Positions 11,871-20,111 of a stretch of DNA of 64,000 nucleotides are shown here, one piece after another. Where the stretch lies: NCBI RefSeq assembly GCF_023150065.1, contig NZ_JAKLLN010000005.1, positions 1 through 64,000 of the forward strand, in the 5' to 3' direction. The position numbers and the translations under genes are program-made. The notes under the pieces were generated by a model. It was not told the DNA's origin and did not search any database. It saw only the letters and a list, made by a program, of their open reading frames with translations. The stretch comes from Zoogloea sp. (GTDB lineage Bacteria > Pseudomonadota > Gammaproteobacteria > Burkholderiales > Rhodocyclaceae). Each line of letters begins with the position of its first letter. The stretch's first letter is position 1.

Positions 11871-13277
11871 ATGGATGCCCGAGTGTCGGCGAAGATCCAG
11901 TCCGTGTTCGAGGAACCGGCCTGCGAGCACAACCAGAACAAGGACGAAAAGGCCCGCAAGAAGGGCTGCACCAAGCAGCTCTCGCCCGGTGCCGCGGCAG
12001 GTGGTTGCGCCTTCGACGGGGCCAAGATCGCCCTGCAGCCCATCGCCGATGTGGCCCACCTGGTGCACGGCCCGATAGCCTGCGAAGGCAACTCCTGGGA
12101 CAACCGCAATTCCTCCACCAGCGGCCCCCAGCTCTACCGCACCGGCTTCACCACCGACATCGGCGAGCTGGACGTGATCTACGGGGGCGAGAAGCGCCTC
12201 TTCAAGTCGATCCGCGAAATCATCGAAAAGTACGACCCGCCGGCCGTCTTTGTGTACCAGACCTGCGTCACCGCCCTGATTGGCGACGACATCGAGGCGG
12301 TGTGCAAGCGCGCGGCCGAGAAGTTCGGCAAGCCGGTGGTGCCCGTGAATGCGCCGGGCTTCGTCGGCCCCAAGAACCTGGGCAACAAGCTGGGGGCCGA
12401 GGCGCTGCTCGACTACGTGATCGGCACCGAAGAGCCCGAGCTGACCACGCCCTACGACATCAACATCATCGGCGAGTACAACCTGGCCGGCGAGCTGTGG
12501 CAGATCCGCCCGCTCCTGGACGCCCTGGGCATCCGCATCCTGTCGTGCATCTCCGGCGATGGCCGCTACCACGAAGTAGCCCAGAGCCACCGGGCCCGGG
12601 CGGCGATGATGGTGTGCTCCAAGTCGATGATCAACGTCGCCCGCAAGATGGAGGAGCGCTACGGTATCCCCTTCTTCGAGGGCTCGTTCTACGGCATCGA
12701 GGACATGAGCGACACCCTGCGTCAGCTGGCCCGGCTGCTGGTGCAGCGTGGTGCCCCGGCAGATCTGCTGGCGCGCACCGAGGCCCTGATCGCCGTCGAA
12801 GAGAAGCGCGCCTGGGATCGCATCGCCGCCTACCGCCCGCGCCTGGAGGGCAAGAAGGTGCTGCTCATCACCGGCGGCGTGAAGAGCTGGTCGGTGGTGG
12901 CGGCCCTGCAGGAGGCCGGCCTCGAAGTGGTGGGCACCAGCGTCAAGAAGTCCACCAAGGAAGACAAGGAGAAGATCAAGGAGATCATGGGTGAGGACGC
13001 CCACATGATCGACGACATGACCCCCCGAGAGATGTTCAAGATGCTCCGCGACGCCCGCGCCGACATCATGCTCTCCGGCGGGCGCAGCCAATTTGTAGCC
13101 CTCAAGGCCAAGATGCCGTGGCTCGACATCAACCAGGAACGCCACTACGCCTACGCCGGCTACGAGGGCATGGTCGACCTGGTGCGGGAGATCTCCAAGA
13201 CCCTGTTCAACCCGGTGTGGGAGCAGGTGCGGGCGCCGGCTCCGTGGGAGACGCCGGCCCTCGAGGAGGCGTGCTGA
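11871..13277 (+). CDS. nifE: Nitrogenase FeMo-cofactor biosynthesis scaffold NifE
   Basis: A 468-residue NifD paralogue that forms the NifE2N2 scaffold on which the NifB-cofactor becomes FeMo-co. Cluster-ligand cysteines are visible in [15 protein letters not shown], in [17 protein letters not shown] and in [12 protein letters not shown]. The C-terminal domain has [19 protein letters not shown] and [20 protein letters not shown]. The ATG follows GGAG by a normal distance and lies 26 bases after the predicted start of the sigma-54 transcript. nifN begins one base after the nifE stop, so the two subunits are translationally linked. Confidence 0.96.
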   Translation: MDARVSAKIQSVFEEPACEHNQNKDEKARKKGCTKQLSPGAAAGGCAFDGAKIALQPIADVAHLVHGPIACEGNSWDNRNSSTSGPQLYRTGFTTDIGELDVIYGGEKRLFKSIREIIEKYDPPAVFVYQTCVTALIGDDIEAVCKRAAEKFGKPVVPVNAPGFVGPKNLGNKLGAEALLDYVIGTEEPELTTPYDINIIGEYNLAGELWQIRPLLDALGIRILSCISGDGRYHEVAQSHRARAAMMVCSKSMINVARKMEERYGIPFFEGSFYGIEDMSDTLRQLARLLVQRGAPADLLARTEALIAVEEKRAWDRIAAYRPRLEGKKVLLITGGVKSWSVVAALQEAGLEVVGTSVKKSTKEDKEKIKEIMGEDAHMIDDMTPREMFKMLRDARADIMLSGGRSQFVALKAKMPWLDINQERHYAYAGYEGMVDLVREISKTLFNPVWEQVRAPAPWETPALEEAC

Positions 13278-13278
13278 G

Positions 13279-14697
13279 ATGGCCACCGTCCTCGATAGCA
13301 AGAAGGCCTGCGCGGTCAATCCGCTGAAGATGAGCCAGCCCCTGGGGGCCTGCTACGCCTTCCTTGGCCTCTCCAACACCATGCCGATGATGCACGGCTC
13401 CCAGGGCTGTACGTCCTTTGGTCTGGTGCTGCTGGTGCGCCACTTCAAGGAGGCCATCCCGATGCAGACCACCGCCATGAACGAGGTCAGCACCATCCTC
13501 GGCGGCATGGACAACATCGAGCAGGCCGTGCTCAACATCAAGAAGCGCGCCAACCCGGCCCTCATCGCCATCGCCTCCACCGGCCTCACCGAGACCAAGG
13601 GCGACGACGTGGACGCCTACCTGCGCCTGATCCGCGCCAAACACGGCGAAACCCTGGCCGGCACCGAGATCGTCTATGTGTCTACGCCGGACTACGTGGG
13701 CGCCTTCCAGGACGGCTGGGCCGCCGCCATCAAGGCCCTCGTCGCGGCCTTCGTGGTGCCGGCCGAAACCCCCGTGGCTGGCCGCATCGGCGTGCTGCCC
13801 GGCGCCCACCTGACCCCGGCGGACCTGGAGGAAGTGCGCGAGCTGATCGAATGCTTCGGCCTCAATGCAGTGCTGGTGCCGGACGTGTCCGGCTCCCTCG
13901 ACGGCCACATCCCCGAGGATTTCACCCCCACCACCCTGGGCGGGGCGACCCTGGGCGACATCCGCGGCCTGGGCGCCTGCGAACATGTGATCGCCATTGG
14001 CGAGCAGATGCGCGGGGCCGTCGAGCGCCTGGAAGCCGTGGGGGTGCCCTGCACCCTGTTCGACCGGCTCACCGGCCTCACCGCCACCGATGCCCTGGTG
14101 GCCCTGCTCATGCGCCTGTCGGGCAAGCCGGCGCCGGCGCGCCTGAAACGCCAGCGCGGCCAGCTCCAGGACGCCATGCTCGATGGTCACTTCCACCTGG
14201 GCGGCAAGCGCGTCGCCATCGGCGCCGAGCCCGACCTGCTGTTCGCCCTGTCGTCGCTGATCGCCGAGATGGGCGGGGAGGTGGCCGCCGCCGTCACCAC
14301 CACCCATTCGCCGCTGCTGGCCCGGGTGCCCACCACCGAAGTGCTGGTGGGCGACCTGGAAGACCTGGAAATGCGCGCGGTGGGCTGCGACCTGCTCATC
14401 ACCCACGCCCACGGGCGCCAGGCCGCCACGCGCCTGGGCATCCCCCTGTTCCGCGCCGGTATCCCCCAGTTCGACCGCATCGGCACTGCGCATCAGCTCA
14501 GCGTCGGCTACCGGGGCAGCCGCGACCTGATCTTCCAGCTTGCCAACATCTTCCTGGCCCACATGCACGCCCACGGCCCCGAAGACTGGCCCCTGCCCGC
14601 CGAGGCCGTGGCCGCCGCCCGGGGCCAGCCCGCTGCCGGCTGCGGCTGCGGCAGCAGCATTTCCGACGAAGTCGTCATTCCGATCATTCCCGCCTGA
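13279..14697 (+). CDS. nifN: Nitrogenase FeMo-cofactor biosynthesis scaffold NifN
   Basis: A 472-residue NifK paralogue, the partner of NifE. It has the expected N-terminal text KACAVNPLKMSQPLGACYA and MHGSQGCTSFGLVLLVRHFK, with the cysteines that in NifEN hold the [4Fe-4S] clusters, and GVLPGAHLTPADLEEVRELI in the second domain. The C-terminus ends in a small cysteine-rich tail (AAGCGCGSS) before the stop, which is longer in cysteine than usual and may be incidental. It sits between nifE and nifX in the standard order. Confidence 0.95.
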   Translation: MATVLDSKKACAVNPLKMSQPLGACYAFLGLSNTMPMMHGSQGCTSFGLVLLVRHFKEAIPMQTTAMNEVSTILGGMDNIEQAVLNIKKRANPALIAIASTGLTETKGDDVDAYLRLIRAKHGETLAGTEIVYVSTPDYVGAFQDGWAAAIKALVAAFVVPAETPVAGRIGVLPGAHLTPADLEEVRELIECFGLNAVLVPDVSGSLDGHIPEDFTPTTLGGATLGDIRGLGACEHVIAIGEQMRGAVERLEAVGVPCTLFDRLTGLTATDALVALLMRLSGKPAPARLKRQRGQLQDAMLDGHFHLGGKRVAIGAEPDLLFALSSLIAEMGGEVAAAVTTTHSPLLARVPTTEVLVGDLEDLEMRAVGCDLLITHAHGRQAATRLGIPLFRAGIPQFDRIGTAHQLSVGYRGSRDLIFQLANIFLAHMHAHGPEDWPLPAEAVAAARGQPAAGCGCGSSISDEVVIPIIPA

Positions 14698-14707
14698 GGA
14701 GCCCGTC

Positions 14708-15109
14708 ATGAAAATCGCATTCGCCACCCAGGACAAGGAGCGCGTTGACGCGCACTTCGGCTGGGCCAAGTACATCGCCATCTACGAGATCAACGCCGAG
14801 GGCTACCGCTACCTGGAGACCCACGACTTCGGCGGCGAGCTGGCCGAGGACGGCAACGAGGACAAGCTGGCCCCCAAGCTGGACGTGATCATGGACTGCG
14901 CCATCGTCTACGTGGCGGCCATCGGCGGCTCGGCCGCCGCCCGCGTGGTGGCCTGCAAGATCCACCCGGTCAAGGTGGCCGGGCCGGAACCCATCCTCGA
15001 CATCCTCGACAAGCTGCAGGACGTGCTCAAGGGCACTCCGCCGCCGTGGCTGCGCAAGACCCTCGCCAAAGGCGAGGAGAAAACTTACGACTTTGAAGAA
15101 GAGGCCTGA
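14708..15109 (+). CDS. nifX: Nitrogenase cofactor carrier NifX
   Basis: A 133-residue NifX/NafY-fold protein that binds and passes on NifB-co or VK-cluster during FeMo-co assembly. The start at 14708 follows GAGGAGCCCGTC; the track ORF is extended in frame into the nifN tail. The core reads KIAFATQDKERVDAHFGWAK, the conserved N-terminus of the family, then YVAAIGGSAAARVVACKIHP. It is 10 bases after nifN and 3 bases before the next gene, clearly in one operon. Confidence 0.94.
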   Translation: MKIAFATQDKERVDAHFGWAKYIAIYEINAEGYRYLETHDFGGELAEDGNEDKLAPKLDVIMDCAIVYVAAIGGSAAARVVACKIHPVKVAGPEPILDILDKLQDVLKGTPPPWLRKTLAKGEEKTYDFEEEA

Positions 15110-15112
15110 AAA

Positions 15113-15577
15113 ATGACTGATGTAGCTGAAGCCACCGACGTGATGCAGGACCCGTTCATCCGCGAACTGGTCAAGCAATGGCGCGCCCAGGACACCCACG
15201 GCGCCTGGGAAGGCAAGACCGACGCCATGCTCCTCGACCCCTACGTGCTGGATGCCGAGAAGCGCAAGGAACTGCCCATGATGGCCGACCCCGACCCGGA
15301 AACCCTGTGGCGCATGGAGCTGTTCTACAACGCCATCGCCCTCTCCATCGAGCGCGAGACCAAGGTGATGGTCAGCCCCATGCTCAAGATGCACCACGAA
15401 GGCTTCGGCCGTCAGGTGCTCATCGCCGGGCGCCTGATCGTCTTCAACAAGCAGGTGCGCGATGCCCACCGCTTCGGCTTCAACAGCCTCGAAAAGCTCT
15501 CGGCTGCTGGCACCAAGGCCGTGACCGACGCGGTGGAGATGATCCGCAAGTTTCCCGACGTGGCCAACTATTCCTGA
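15113..15577 (+). CDS. NifX-associated nitrogen fixation protein (DUF269 family)
   Basis: A 154-residue protein of the NifX-associated family that follows nifX in most nif clusters. Diagnostic text: [20 protein letters not shown] near the N-terminus, [20 protein letters not shown] in the middle, and [20 protein letters not shown] at the end. The exact step is not settled; genetic position points to cofactor delivery. It is translated 3 bases after nifX. Confidence 0.92.
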   Translation: MTDVAEATDVMQDPFIRELVKQWRAQDTHGAWEGKTDAMLLDPYVLDAEKRKELPMMADPDPETLWRMELFYNAIALSIERETKVMVSPMLKMHHEGFGRQVLIAGRLIVFNKQVRDAHRFGFNSLEKLSAAGTKAVTDAVEMIRKFPDVANYS

Positions 15578-15590
15578 CCGGAGCCCGACC

Positions 15591-15788
15591 ATGGAAGACC
15601 TCGACGCCCTCAAGGCCCGCGCCAAGAAGCTCAACGCCCAGGCCACCCAGGCCAAGATGGACCTGCACGACCTGTCCGAAGAGCTGCCGACCAACTGGGA
15701 ACAGATCCTGGAAGTCGCCCAGCGTGCCTACGACGCCCACAAGAACCTGATGGCCGCCCGCAAGGAACTGGCCGCCGCGAGCGCCTGA
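15591..15788 (+). CDS. Small nif-associated helical protein (DUF683/CCE_0567 family)
   Basis: A 65-residue, all-helical protein (EDLDALKARAKKLNAQATQA, then KMDLHDLSEELPTNWEQILE) matching the small DUF683 proteins found between the NifX-associated gene and fdxB in many diazotrophs. The family forms dimers of helical hairpins and has been linked to metal handling, but its role is unproven. The 14-bp spacing to the gene before it, with a GGAG, supports the start. Confidence 0.88.
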   Translation: MEDLDALKARAKKLNAQATQAKMDLHDLSEELPTNWEQILEVAQRAYDAHKNLMAARKELAAASA

Positions 15789-15820
15789 ACGGCGCCGCCC
15801 TTACCCCCAGGAGAGCAGAC

Positions 15821-16126
15821 ATGGCTGATTTTTCCGTCACCCTGCCGAGCGGCGAGATCTGGGTTCCCCAGTTCGTCGCCGACCTCAACCAGGAAAAGTG
15901 CATCGGCTGCGCCCGCTGCGTGCGGGTGTGCGCCCGGGAGGTGCTCGAACTCGTCGGCGTCAATGAAGACGGCGACGTGATCCACATCGATCCCGATGGC
16001 GATGACGACGAAGAGTACGAAAAGAAGGTCATGACCATCGCCCACAAGGAAAACTGCGTGGGCTGCCAGGCCTGTTCCAAGGTCTGCCCCAAGAAGTGCT
16101 ACACCCACGAGGCCGTCCAGGTCTGA
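15821..16126 (+). CDS. fdxB: Nif-specific 2[4Fe-4S] ferredoxin III (FdxB)
   Basis: A 101-residue ferredoxin with two cluster motifs, CIGCARCVRVCAREVLEL and CVGCQACSKVCPKKC, and the usual long acidic insertion between them (DGDDDEEYEKKV). This is the ferredoxin III family encoded in nifENX operons, thought to donate electrons or clusters for cofactor assembly rather than to the Fe protein. A clear AGGAGAG lies before the ATG. Confidence 0.94.
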   Translation: MADFSVTLPSGEIWVPQFVADLNQEKCIGCARCVRVCAREVLELVGVNEDGDVIHIDPDGDDDEEYEKKVMTIAHKENCVGCQACSKVCPKKCYTHEAVQV

Positions 16127-16164
16127 TTTCGTAAGGCATGCACGCCACCGAGGAGGCCCGCGCC

Positions 16165-16680
16165 ATGAACGACATCTCCCGCAGCTACCTTGCCGCCCGC
16201 GCCGCCCTGCCGCCCACGCGGCTGGTGCCGGCCTGGCTGGCCCTGGCCCTGGAAACCGAGTTCGGCGAACAGGCCGGCGTCATCGCCGCCCTATGGACGG
16301 CCCGCCACCCGGCGGTGGTCCGCGAGGACGGCTCCACCGGCATCGACGACCGCCATGAAGAGTACGGCGACCTCCTCGAACTCCTCCTCGAGGGCGCCGC
16401 CACCAGCAGCGCCCACACCGTCGCCATCGCCCGCTGGATCGCCCTGTCGTGCTTCGGGGCCGACCACCTGTGGGAAGACCTCGGCCTACCCGAACGCCCG
16501 GCCCTCGGCGCCCTCATCGCCCGCCACTTCCCGGCCCTGCACGCCAGAAACGTGCACAACCTGCGCTGGAAGAAGTTCTTCTACAAACAACTCTGCGACC
16601 GCGCCCAGGTAAGAGCCTGCCGCGCGCCGAGCTGCGCCGAGTGTTCGGAATATGCGGGGTGTTTTGAAGGAGCTGCATAA
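16165..16680 (+). CDS. nifQ: Molybdenum-delivery protein NifQ
   Basis: The C-terminal signature is clear: NLRWKKFFYKQLCDRAQ followed by a C-x4-C-x2-C-x5-C motif (CRAPSCAECSEYAGC), which in NifQ binds the [Mo-Fe3-S4] precursor passed to NifEN/NifH. I take the ATG at 16165 (MNDISRSYL), preceded by GAGGAGG, rather than the ATG at 16138; the protein is then 171 residues, normal for NifQ. It closes the nifE operon. The end of the operon is not marked by a clear terminator. Confidence 0.92.
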   Translation: MNDISRSYLAARAALPPTRLVPAWLALALETEFGEQAGVIAALWTARHPAVVREDGSTGIDDRHEEYGDLLELLLEGAATSSAHTVAIARWIALSCFGADHLWEDLGLPERPALGALIARHFPALHARNVHNLRWKKFFYKQLCDRAQVRACRAPSCAECSEYAGCFEGAA

Positions 16681-16864
16681 GTCGGACCGAGCTCCTCTTT
16701 CCTGATCTCCGAGCACTATCGGGATATCGCGCCTATTTGCGTCAGCCTCCGGCAGGGCCGTGATTGTGCAGCGCACTTGCCGCTAGATTGCCGTGCAGCA
16801 AGCCTTGCCCGCAGAGGTGAGGATGCAATCACGCATAGTCTCGATACACGCAAAGGAGGACGCA

Positions 16865-17629
16865 ATGGTTGGAATGCTCGAAAACAAGGTCGGGGTCATC
16901 ACGGGAGCAGGGCAGGGCATCGGGCGCGAGTCGGCCCTGGTGATGGCGCGGGAAGGGGCCCGCCTGATCGTCAGCGACATCAATCTGGAAGGGGTCGACG
17001 AGACCGCCCATCTCATCAGCCTGGCAGGGGGGACGGTGCTTCCGCTGAAGGTGGACGTGGCGCGGGGCGAGGATCTCCAGGCTTTGATCGAGCTCGCCGT
17101 GAGCCACTTCGGCCGACTCGACTGTGCCTTCAACAATGCCGGTATCTCCGGTGAAGGGGCGCTGCTGGCCGATTTCTCCGAAGAAGGGTTCGACCTGCTG
17201 ATGGCGGTGAACCTGAAGGCAGTGTGGCGTGCCATGAAGCTGCAGATCCGGCAGATGCTCAAGCAAGGTGGGGGTGGTGCCATCGTCAACACCTCGTCGG
17301 TGGGCGGGCTGGTGGGCAAGGAGCATCTGTCGGTCTACTGCGCCACCAAGCACGCCGTCCTCGGGCTCACCAAGTCGGCCGCCCTCGAATATGGCGCCAA
17401 GGGCGTGCGGGTCAATGCGGTGTGCCCGGGGGTAGTCCGCACCCCCATGGTGGAGGCCGTCATCAGTGGCACGGGCACCTCACTCGATGATTGGAGCAAG
17501 CTCCAGCCCATCGGCCGCTTCGGTACCCCATCGGAAATCGGCGAGGCGGTGGCCTGGCTGTGCTCCGATCGTGCTTCGCTGGTGCATGGCCACGCCCTGG
17601 TGGCGGACGGCGGCCTGACCTGCGCCTGA
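16865..17629 (+). CDS. SDR-family oxidoreductase
   Basis: A 254-residue classical short-chain dehydrogenase. Cofactor site GVITGAGQGIGRES, with a nearby acidic residue (VSDINLEG) that favours NAD. Active-site elements are CAFNNAGISG, IVNTSSVGGLVG and SVYCATKHAVLG (Y-x3-K). The start at 16865 follows a perfect AAGGAGG; the track start lies upstream. It is separated from nifQ by 184 bp and begins the catabolic block. A substrate cannot be read from sequence; position next to cupin dioxygenase-like genes suggests alcohol or ketone interconversion on an aromatic side chain. Confidence 0.85.
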   Translation: MVGMLENKVGVITGAGQGIGRESALVMAREGARLIVSDINLEGVDETAHLISLAGGTVLPLKVDVARGEDLQALIELAVSHFGRLDCAFNNAGISGEGALLADFSEEGFDLLMAVNLKAVWRAMKLQIRQMLKQGGGGAIVNTSSVGGLVGKEHLSVYCATKHAVLGLTKSAALEYGAKGVRVNAVCPGVVRTPMVEAVISGTGTSLDDWSKLQPIGRFGTPSEIGEAVAWLCSDRASLVHGHALVADGGLTCA

Positions 17630-17631
17630 CC

Positions 17632-17687
17632 GGGCGACGCGCGTCGCCCACGCCCGGCGGGCGGCGCATCCGCGTGCCCGCCGGGCG
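17632..17687. terminator. Two GC-rich hairpins after the SDR gene
   Basis: GGGCGACG/CGTCGCCC with a 2-nt loop is followed at once by CGCCCGGCGGGC/GCCCGCCGGGCG with a 13-nt loop. Neither ends in a T tract. A role in terminating or stabilising the SDR transcript is likely but not shown. Confidence 0.45.
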
Positions 17688-17810
17688 CCCTGGCCGTAAA
17701 TTGAGCGATTTCTGCAAAGTCACCCCCTGCCGTCGGAACGCCGGGTCATTACAATGGGGGATATAACAAAAGTAGTATCCACTAAAGAGACATCCCATCA
17801 GGAGGAGACA

Positions 17811-18722
17811 ATGACGGGATTGCTTTCGTCGACCCCGCAGCTCATTGAGCACGCCACTGCATCACGTCCCGACTACGTGCTGGAGGGCCGCAATGGCGAC
17901 ATATTTGGCGCCCGCTGGAATCACCCGGCCGGTGAGTCCCAGCTCAGGCGCAATGCCGAGCATGTCCTGGTCTATCACCTGTCGGGCAACACCGACGTTG
18001 AACGCCTGCAGCAAGGGGTGGTCACGGGTTTTCGCTCCCGCGTCGGAACGGTGACCTTCATGCCCCGTGATTCCGAATCCGACTGGCGGCTGGGGGGCAA
18101 TACCCAGGTCATCCATCTTTACCTGCGCCAGACCCTGCTCGACGATTTTGCCCGGGATGTCCTGGAGCGTGAGGCATGTCCCGAGATCGAAGACTTCTTC
18201 GCCATTTCCGATACCTGGCTGGACGGCTTCTTTCGGATGCTGGCCAGTGAGGCACCCCCTTCGGCGGCCAGCGGCAACCGCCTGGAGACCCTGGTGCTCG
18301 ATCAGGTCCAGAGCCTGCTGGTGAGCCACCTGGTCACCCGCTATGCGCGGGAGCGTCCGCCCAACGGTGAGCGGGCGCCAATGTCCGGCGGCAAGGCCAG
18401 CCAGCTGCGGCAGAGCGTTCTGAAGAAGATCAATGCGCTGATTCACGAGCGCCTCCACGAGGACATCTCCCTCAAGGATCTGGCCGAGCTTGCCTGCATT
18501 TCGAAGGACCACTTTTTGCGTGCCTTTCGCGATACGGTCGGGCAGACGCCCTATCACTATTTGCTGTCCCAGCGGCTGGAACGGGCCAAGATGCTGCTGC
18601 GCGAGGAGCCCGGTGTGCCGGTGGCGGAAGTGGCGCGGCGTTGCGGGTTCAAGAATCTGAGCCACTTCTCGGCAACCTTCCGGCGAATGACCGGGGTCAG
18701 CCCCAAAGGCTATCGCAACTGA
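17811..18722 (+). CDS. AraC-family regulator (AraC-binding-like N-terminal domain)
   Basis: A 303-residue activator. Residues 195-303 contain the AraC/XylS DNA-binding domain: LKDLAELACISKDHFLRAFR as the first HTH and VPVAEVARRCGFKNLSHFSA as the second, ending TGVSPKGYRN. The N-terminal half lacks the usual cupin histidines and resembles the AraC-binding-like domain of HpaA/FeaR-type regulators. The start at 17811 has AGGAGGAGACA in front; the track ORF begins earlier. It converges with cupin gene 1 and is the obvious candidate to control the two cupins and the export genes. Confidence 0.85.
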   Translation: MTGLLSSTPQLIEHATASRPDYVLEGRNGDIFGARWNHPAGESQLRRNAEHVLVYHLSGNTDVERLQQGVVTGFRSRVGTVTFMPRDSESDWRLGGNTQVIHLYLRQTLLDDFARDVLEREACPEIEDFFAISDTWLDGFFRMLASEAPPSAASGNRLETLVLDQVQSLLVSHLVTRYARERPPNGERAPMSGGKASQLRQSVLKKINALIHERLHEDISLKDLAELACISKDHFLRAFRDTVGQTPYHYLLSQRLERAKMLLREEPGVPVAEVARRCGFKNLSHFSATFRRMTGVSPKGYRN

Positions 18723-18732
18723 GCAAGCATGG

Positions 18733-18764
18733 ACCGGACCGCCAGGCCAGCAAGGCGGTCCGGT
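18733..18764. terminator. Bidirectional hairpin between convergent genes
   Basis: ACCGGACCGCC and GGCGGTCCGGT form a perfect 11-bp stem with a 10-nt loop, midway between the ends of the AraC gene and the minus-strand cupin gene. No T tract follows on either strand. Confidence 0.6.
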
Positions 18765-18775
18765 GTGGCGCGGGT

Positions 18776-19264
18776 CTAGCGATGCACGCCGTGCGCCACG
18801 CCGTCTCGTTCGGCCATTTCCAGCATCACTTTGTAATCGATGATTCCGGCAATGGAACCGTCCGGCGCCAGCCCGGCGATGGGCCCGTCGAAAACGCAGA
18901 ACAGCACGCAGCCATTCTTCGAGCGCGGCTGGTGGATATCGCCGGCGGGCTCGAACATGTAGTTCCCGGTCACTCCGATATCCGACTCCTCGTAATAGAC
19001 ATCACCTTCCATCACCATCACCTCAATGGCGCCAATATGCTGGTGAATGGGCGCCTCCACGCCGGGAAGCACTTTCAGCATGCAGGTAAAGCCGCCGGTG
19101 CGGGAATTGACGCTCAATAGCTTGTATTCGACACCCTCCATGGCGTAAGGGCGCCACGGAATCGTGTCTATTTTCTGGAACTTCGGATAGGGCAGGGTGA
19201 TCCTGTCGCGTGCAGTGCTTTTCCCTTCCTGTCCGATGCGCTCGTTGCTCAGGGTGATGCTCAT
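18776..19264 (-). CDS. Cupin protein, 2,4'-dihydroxyacetophenone dioxygenase-like
   Basis: A 162-residue single-domain cupin. Metal-site residues are visible in APIHQHIGAIEVMVMEGDVY (H-x-H then E) and GDIHQPRS (second-motif His). The closest named family I recognise is the 2,4'-dihydroxyacetophenone dioxygenase/ChrR-like cupins, which use a metal to cleave a C-C bond next to a ketone, but many relatives are uncharacterised. The start follows AGGAGGAGAACACG. It is a paralogue of the divergent cupin at 19582, with the same length and layout. Confidence 0.75.
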   Translation of the reverse strand: MSITLSNERIGQEGKSTARDRITLPYPKFQKIDTIPWRPYAMEGVEYKLLSVNSRTGGFTCMLKVLPGVEAPIHQHIGAIEVMVMEGDVYYEESDIGVTGNYMFEPAGDIHQPRSKNGCVLFCVFDGPIAGLAPDGSIAGIIDYKVMLEMAERDGVAHGVHR

Positions 19265-19581
19265 CGTGTTCTCCTCCTGTTAAAGGCGTGTCTGTGGTGT
19301 GTTTCTCCATGGCGCCCGCGCGCAGGTCGCGGTCTTTTCCGGATATGCGCCGATCTCGATATTAGGCGCCGTCACCAGGCCGTGCCCCTATTCGAGGCAA
19401 ATCGCCGCGACTAATACAAAGCCGCGATATATCGACAGTCAGGAGCTGCCATTTGCGAAAAATCGGCAGCTTTTGCGATATCGGGCAGATTCCCGACGGC
19501 CTGTGTTTGTGCGCTGCGCTCGCAGTTAGATTTCGCCTCGCCGGCTTATTGACCGGAATACAAATAAACAGGAGACACACT
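19265..19581. promoter_or_regulatory. Divergent control region between the two cupins, with direct repeats
   Basis: The 317-bp gap holds no gene. At 19452-19469 and 19472-19488 it has a tandem pair, TTTGCGAAAAATCGGCAG and TTTGCGATATCGGGCAG, whose left edges are 20 bp apart. Tandem half-sites about two helical turns apart are the usual target of AraC-family activators, and one is encoded beside the region. No strong -35/-10 or sigma-54 sequence was found. Confidence 0.55.
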
Positions 19582-20070
19582 ATGACCAGCACCGCCATCG
19601 GCCATTCCCCAGCCGCCGACATTGACCTCACCCACCGCCACGGCAAGGATTTCGTGAACCTCTCCGCAGTGCCGTGGACGCCCTGGGTCATGGACGGTAC
19701 CTATTTCAAGCTCTTGGCCGTCAACGAATTGTCGGGTGGCTTCTCGATGCTGCTCAAAGTCGATCCTGGCGTTCAGGCGCCGGTGCATGCACATATCGGT
19801 TCGGCCGAGGCCTATCTGGTCGAAGGAGGCTTCTATTACGAAGAGGACGATCCTGGCTACGAGGGCTACTACACCTACGAACGCGGTGGTTCCGTGCACC
19901 AGCCCGTGTCGCCCCAGGGATGCGTGATGTTCGCGGTCACGCACGGGCCGCTGGCTGGCTGCAACCCGGACGGTTCAATCGGCGCCGTGGTCGATTGCCG
20001 TCTGATGCTGAAGCTGGCCGAGGCCAATGGCGTCGCCAGCCACGTCGTGCAGATCGTCTCCGGCCGCTGA
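19582..20070 (+). CDS. Cupin protein, 2,4'-dihydroxyacetophenone dioxygenase-like (paralogue)
   Basis: A 162-residue cupin with APVHAHIGSAEAYLVEGGFY and GGSVHQPVSPQGCVMF, the same metal motifs as its divergent neighbour. The two proteins align along their whole length (for instance PWxPxxM(E/D)GxxxKLL(S/A)VN near residue 40), so they arose by duplication. The start at 19582 follows AGGAGACACACT. It leads the plus-strand run DUF1302, DUF1329, YCF48, RND, SDR. It may act on a related ketone, or form a heteromer with the first cupin; neither is shown. Confidence 0.75.
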   Translation: MTSTAIGHSPAADIDLTHRHGKDFVNLSAVPWTPWVMDGTYFKLLAVNELSGGFSMLLKVDPGVQAPVHAHIGSAEAYLVEGGFYYEEDDPGYEGYYTYERGGSVHQPVSPQGCVMFAVTHGPLAGCNPDGSIGAVVDCRLMLKLAEANGVASHVVQIVSGR

Positions 20071-20111
20071 GCCCCAGCTTGCCCCTCCCTCCATCTCCCC
20101 AAGGAGTGCAG

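Noticed and set aside
16700-16760. TTTGCG...GGCAG upstream of the first SDR as a copy of the cupin-region repeat
   Set aside because: Spacing between the two halves differs (20 against 18 nt in total) and no tandem partner is present.
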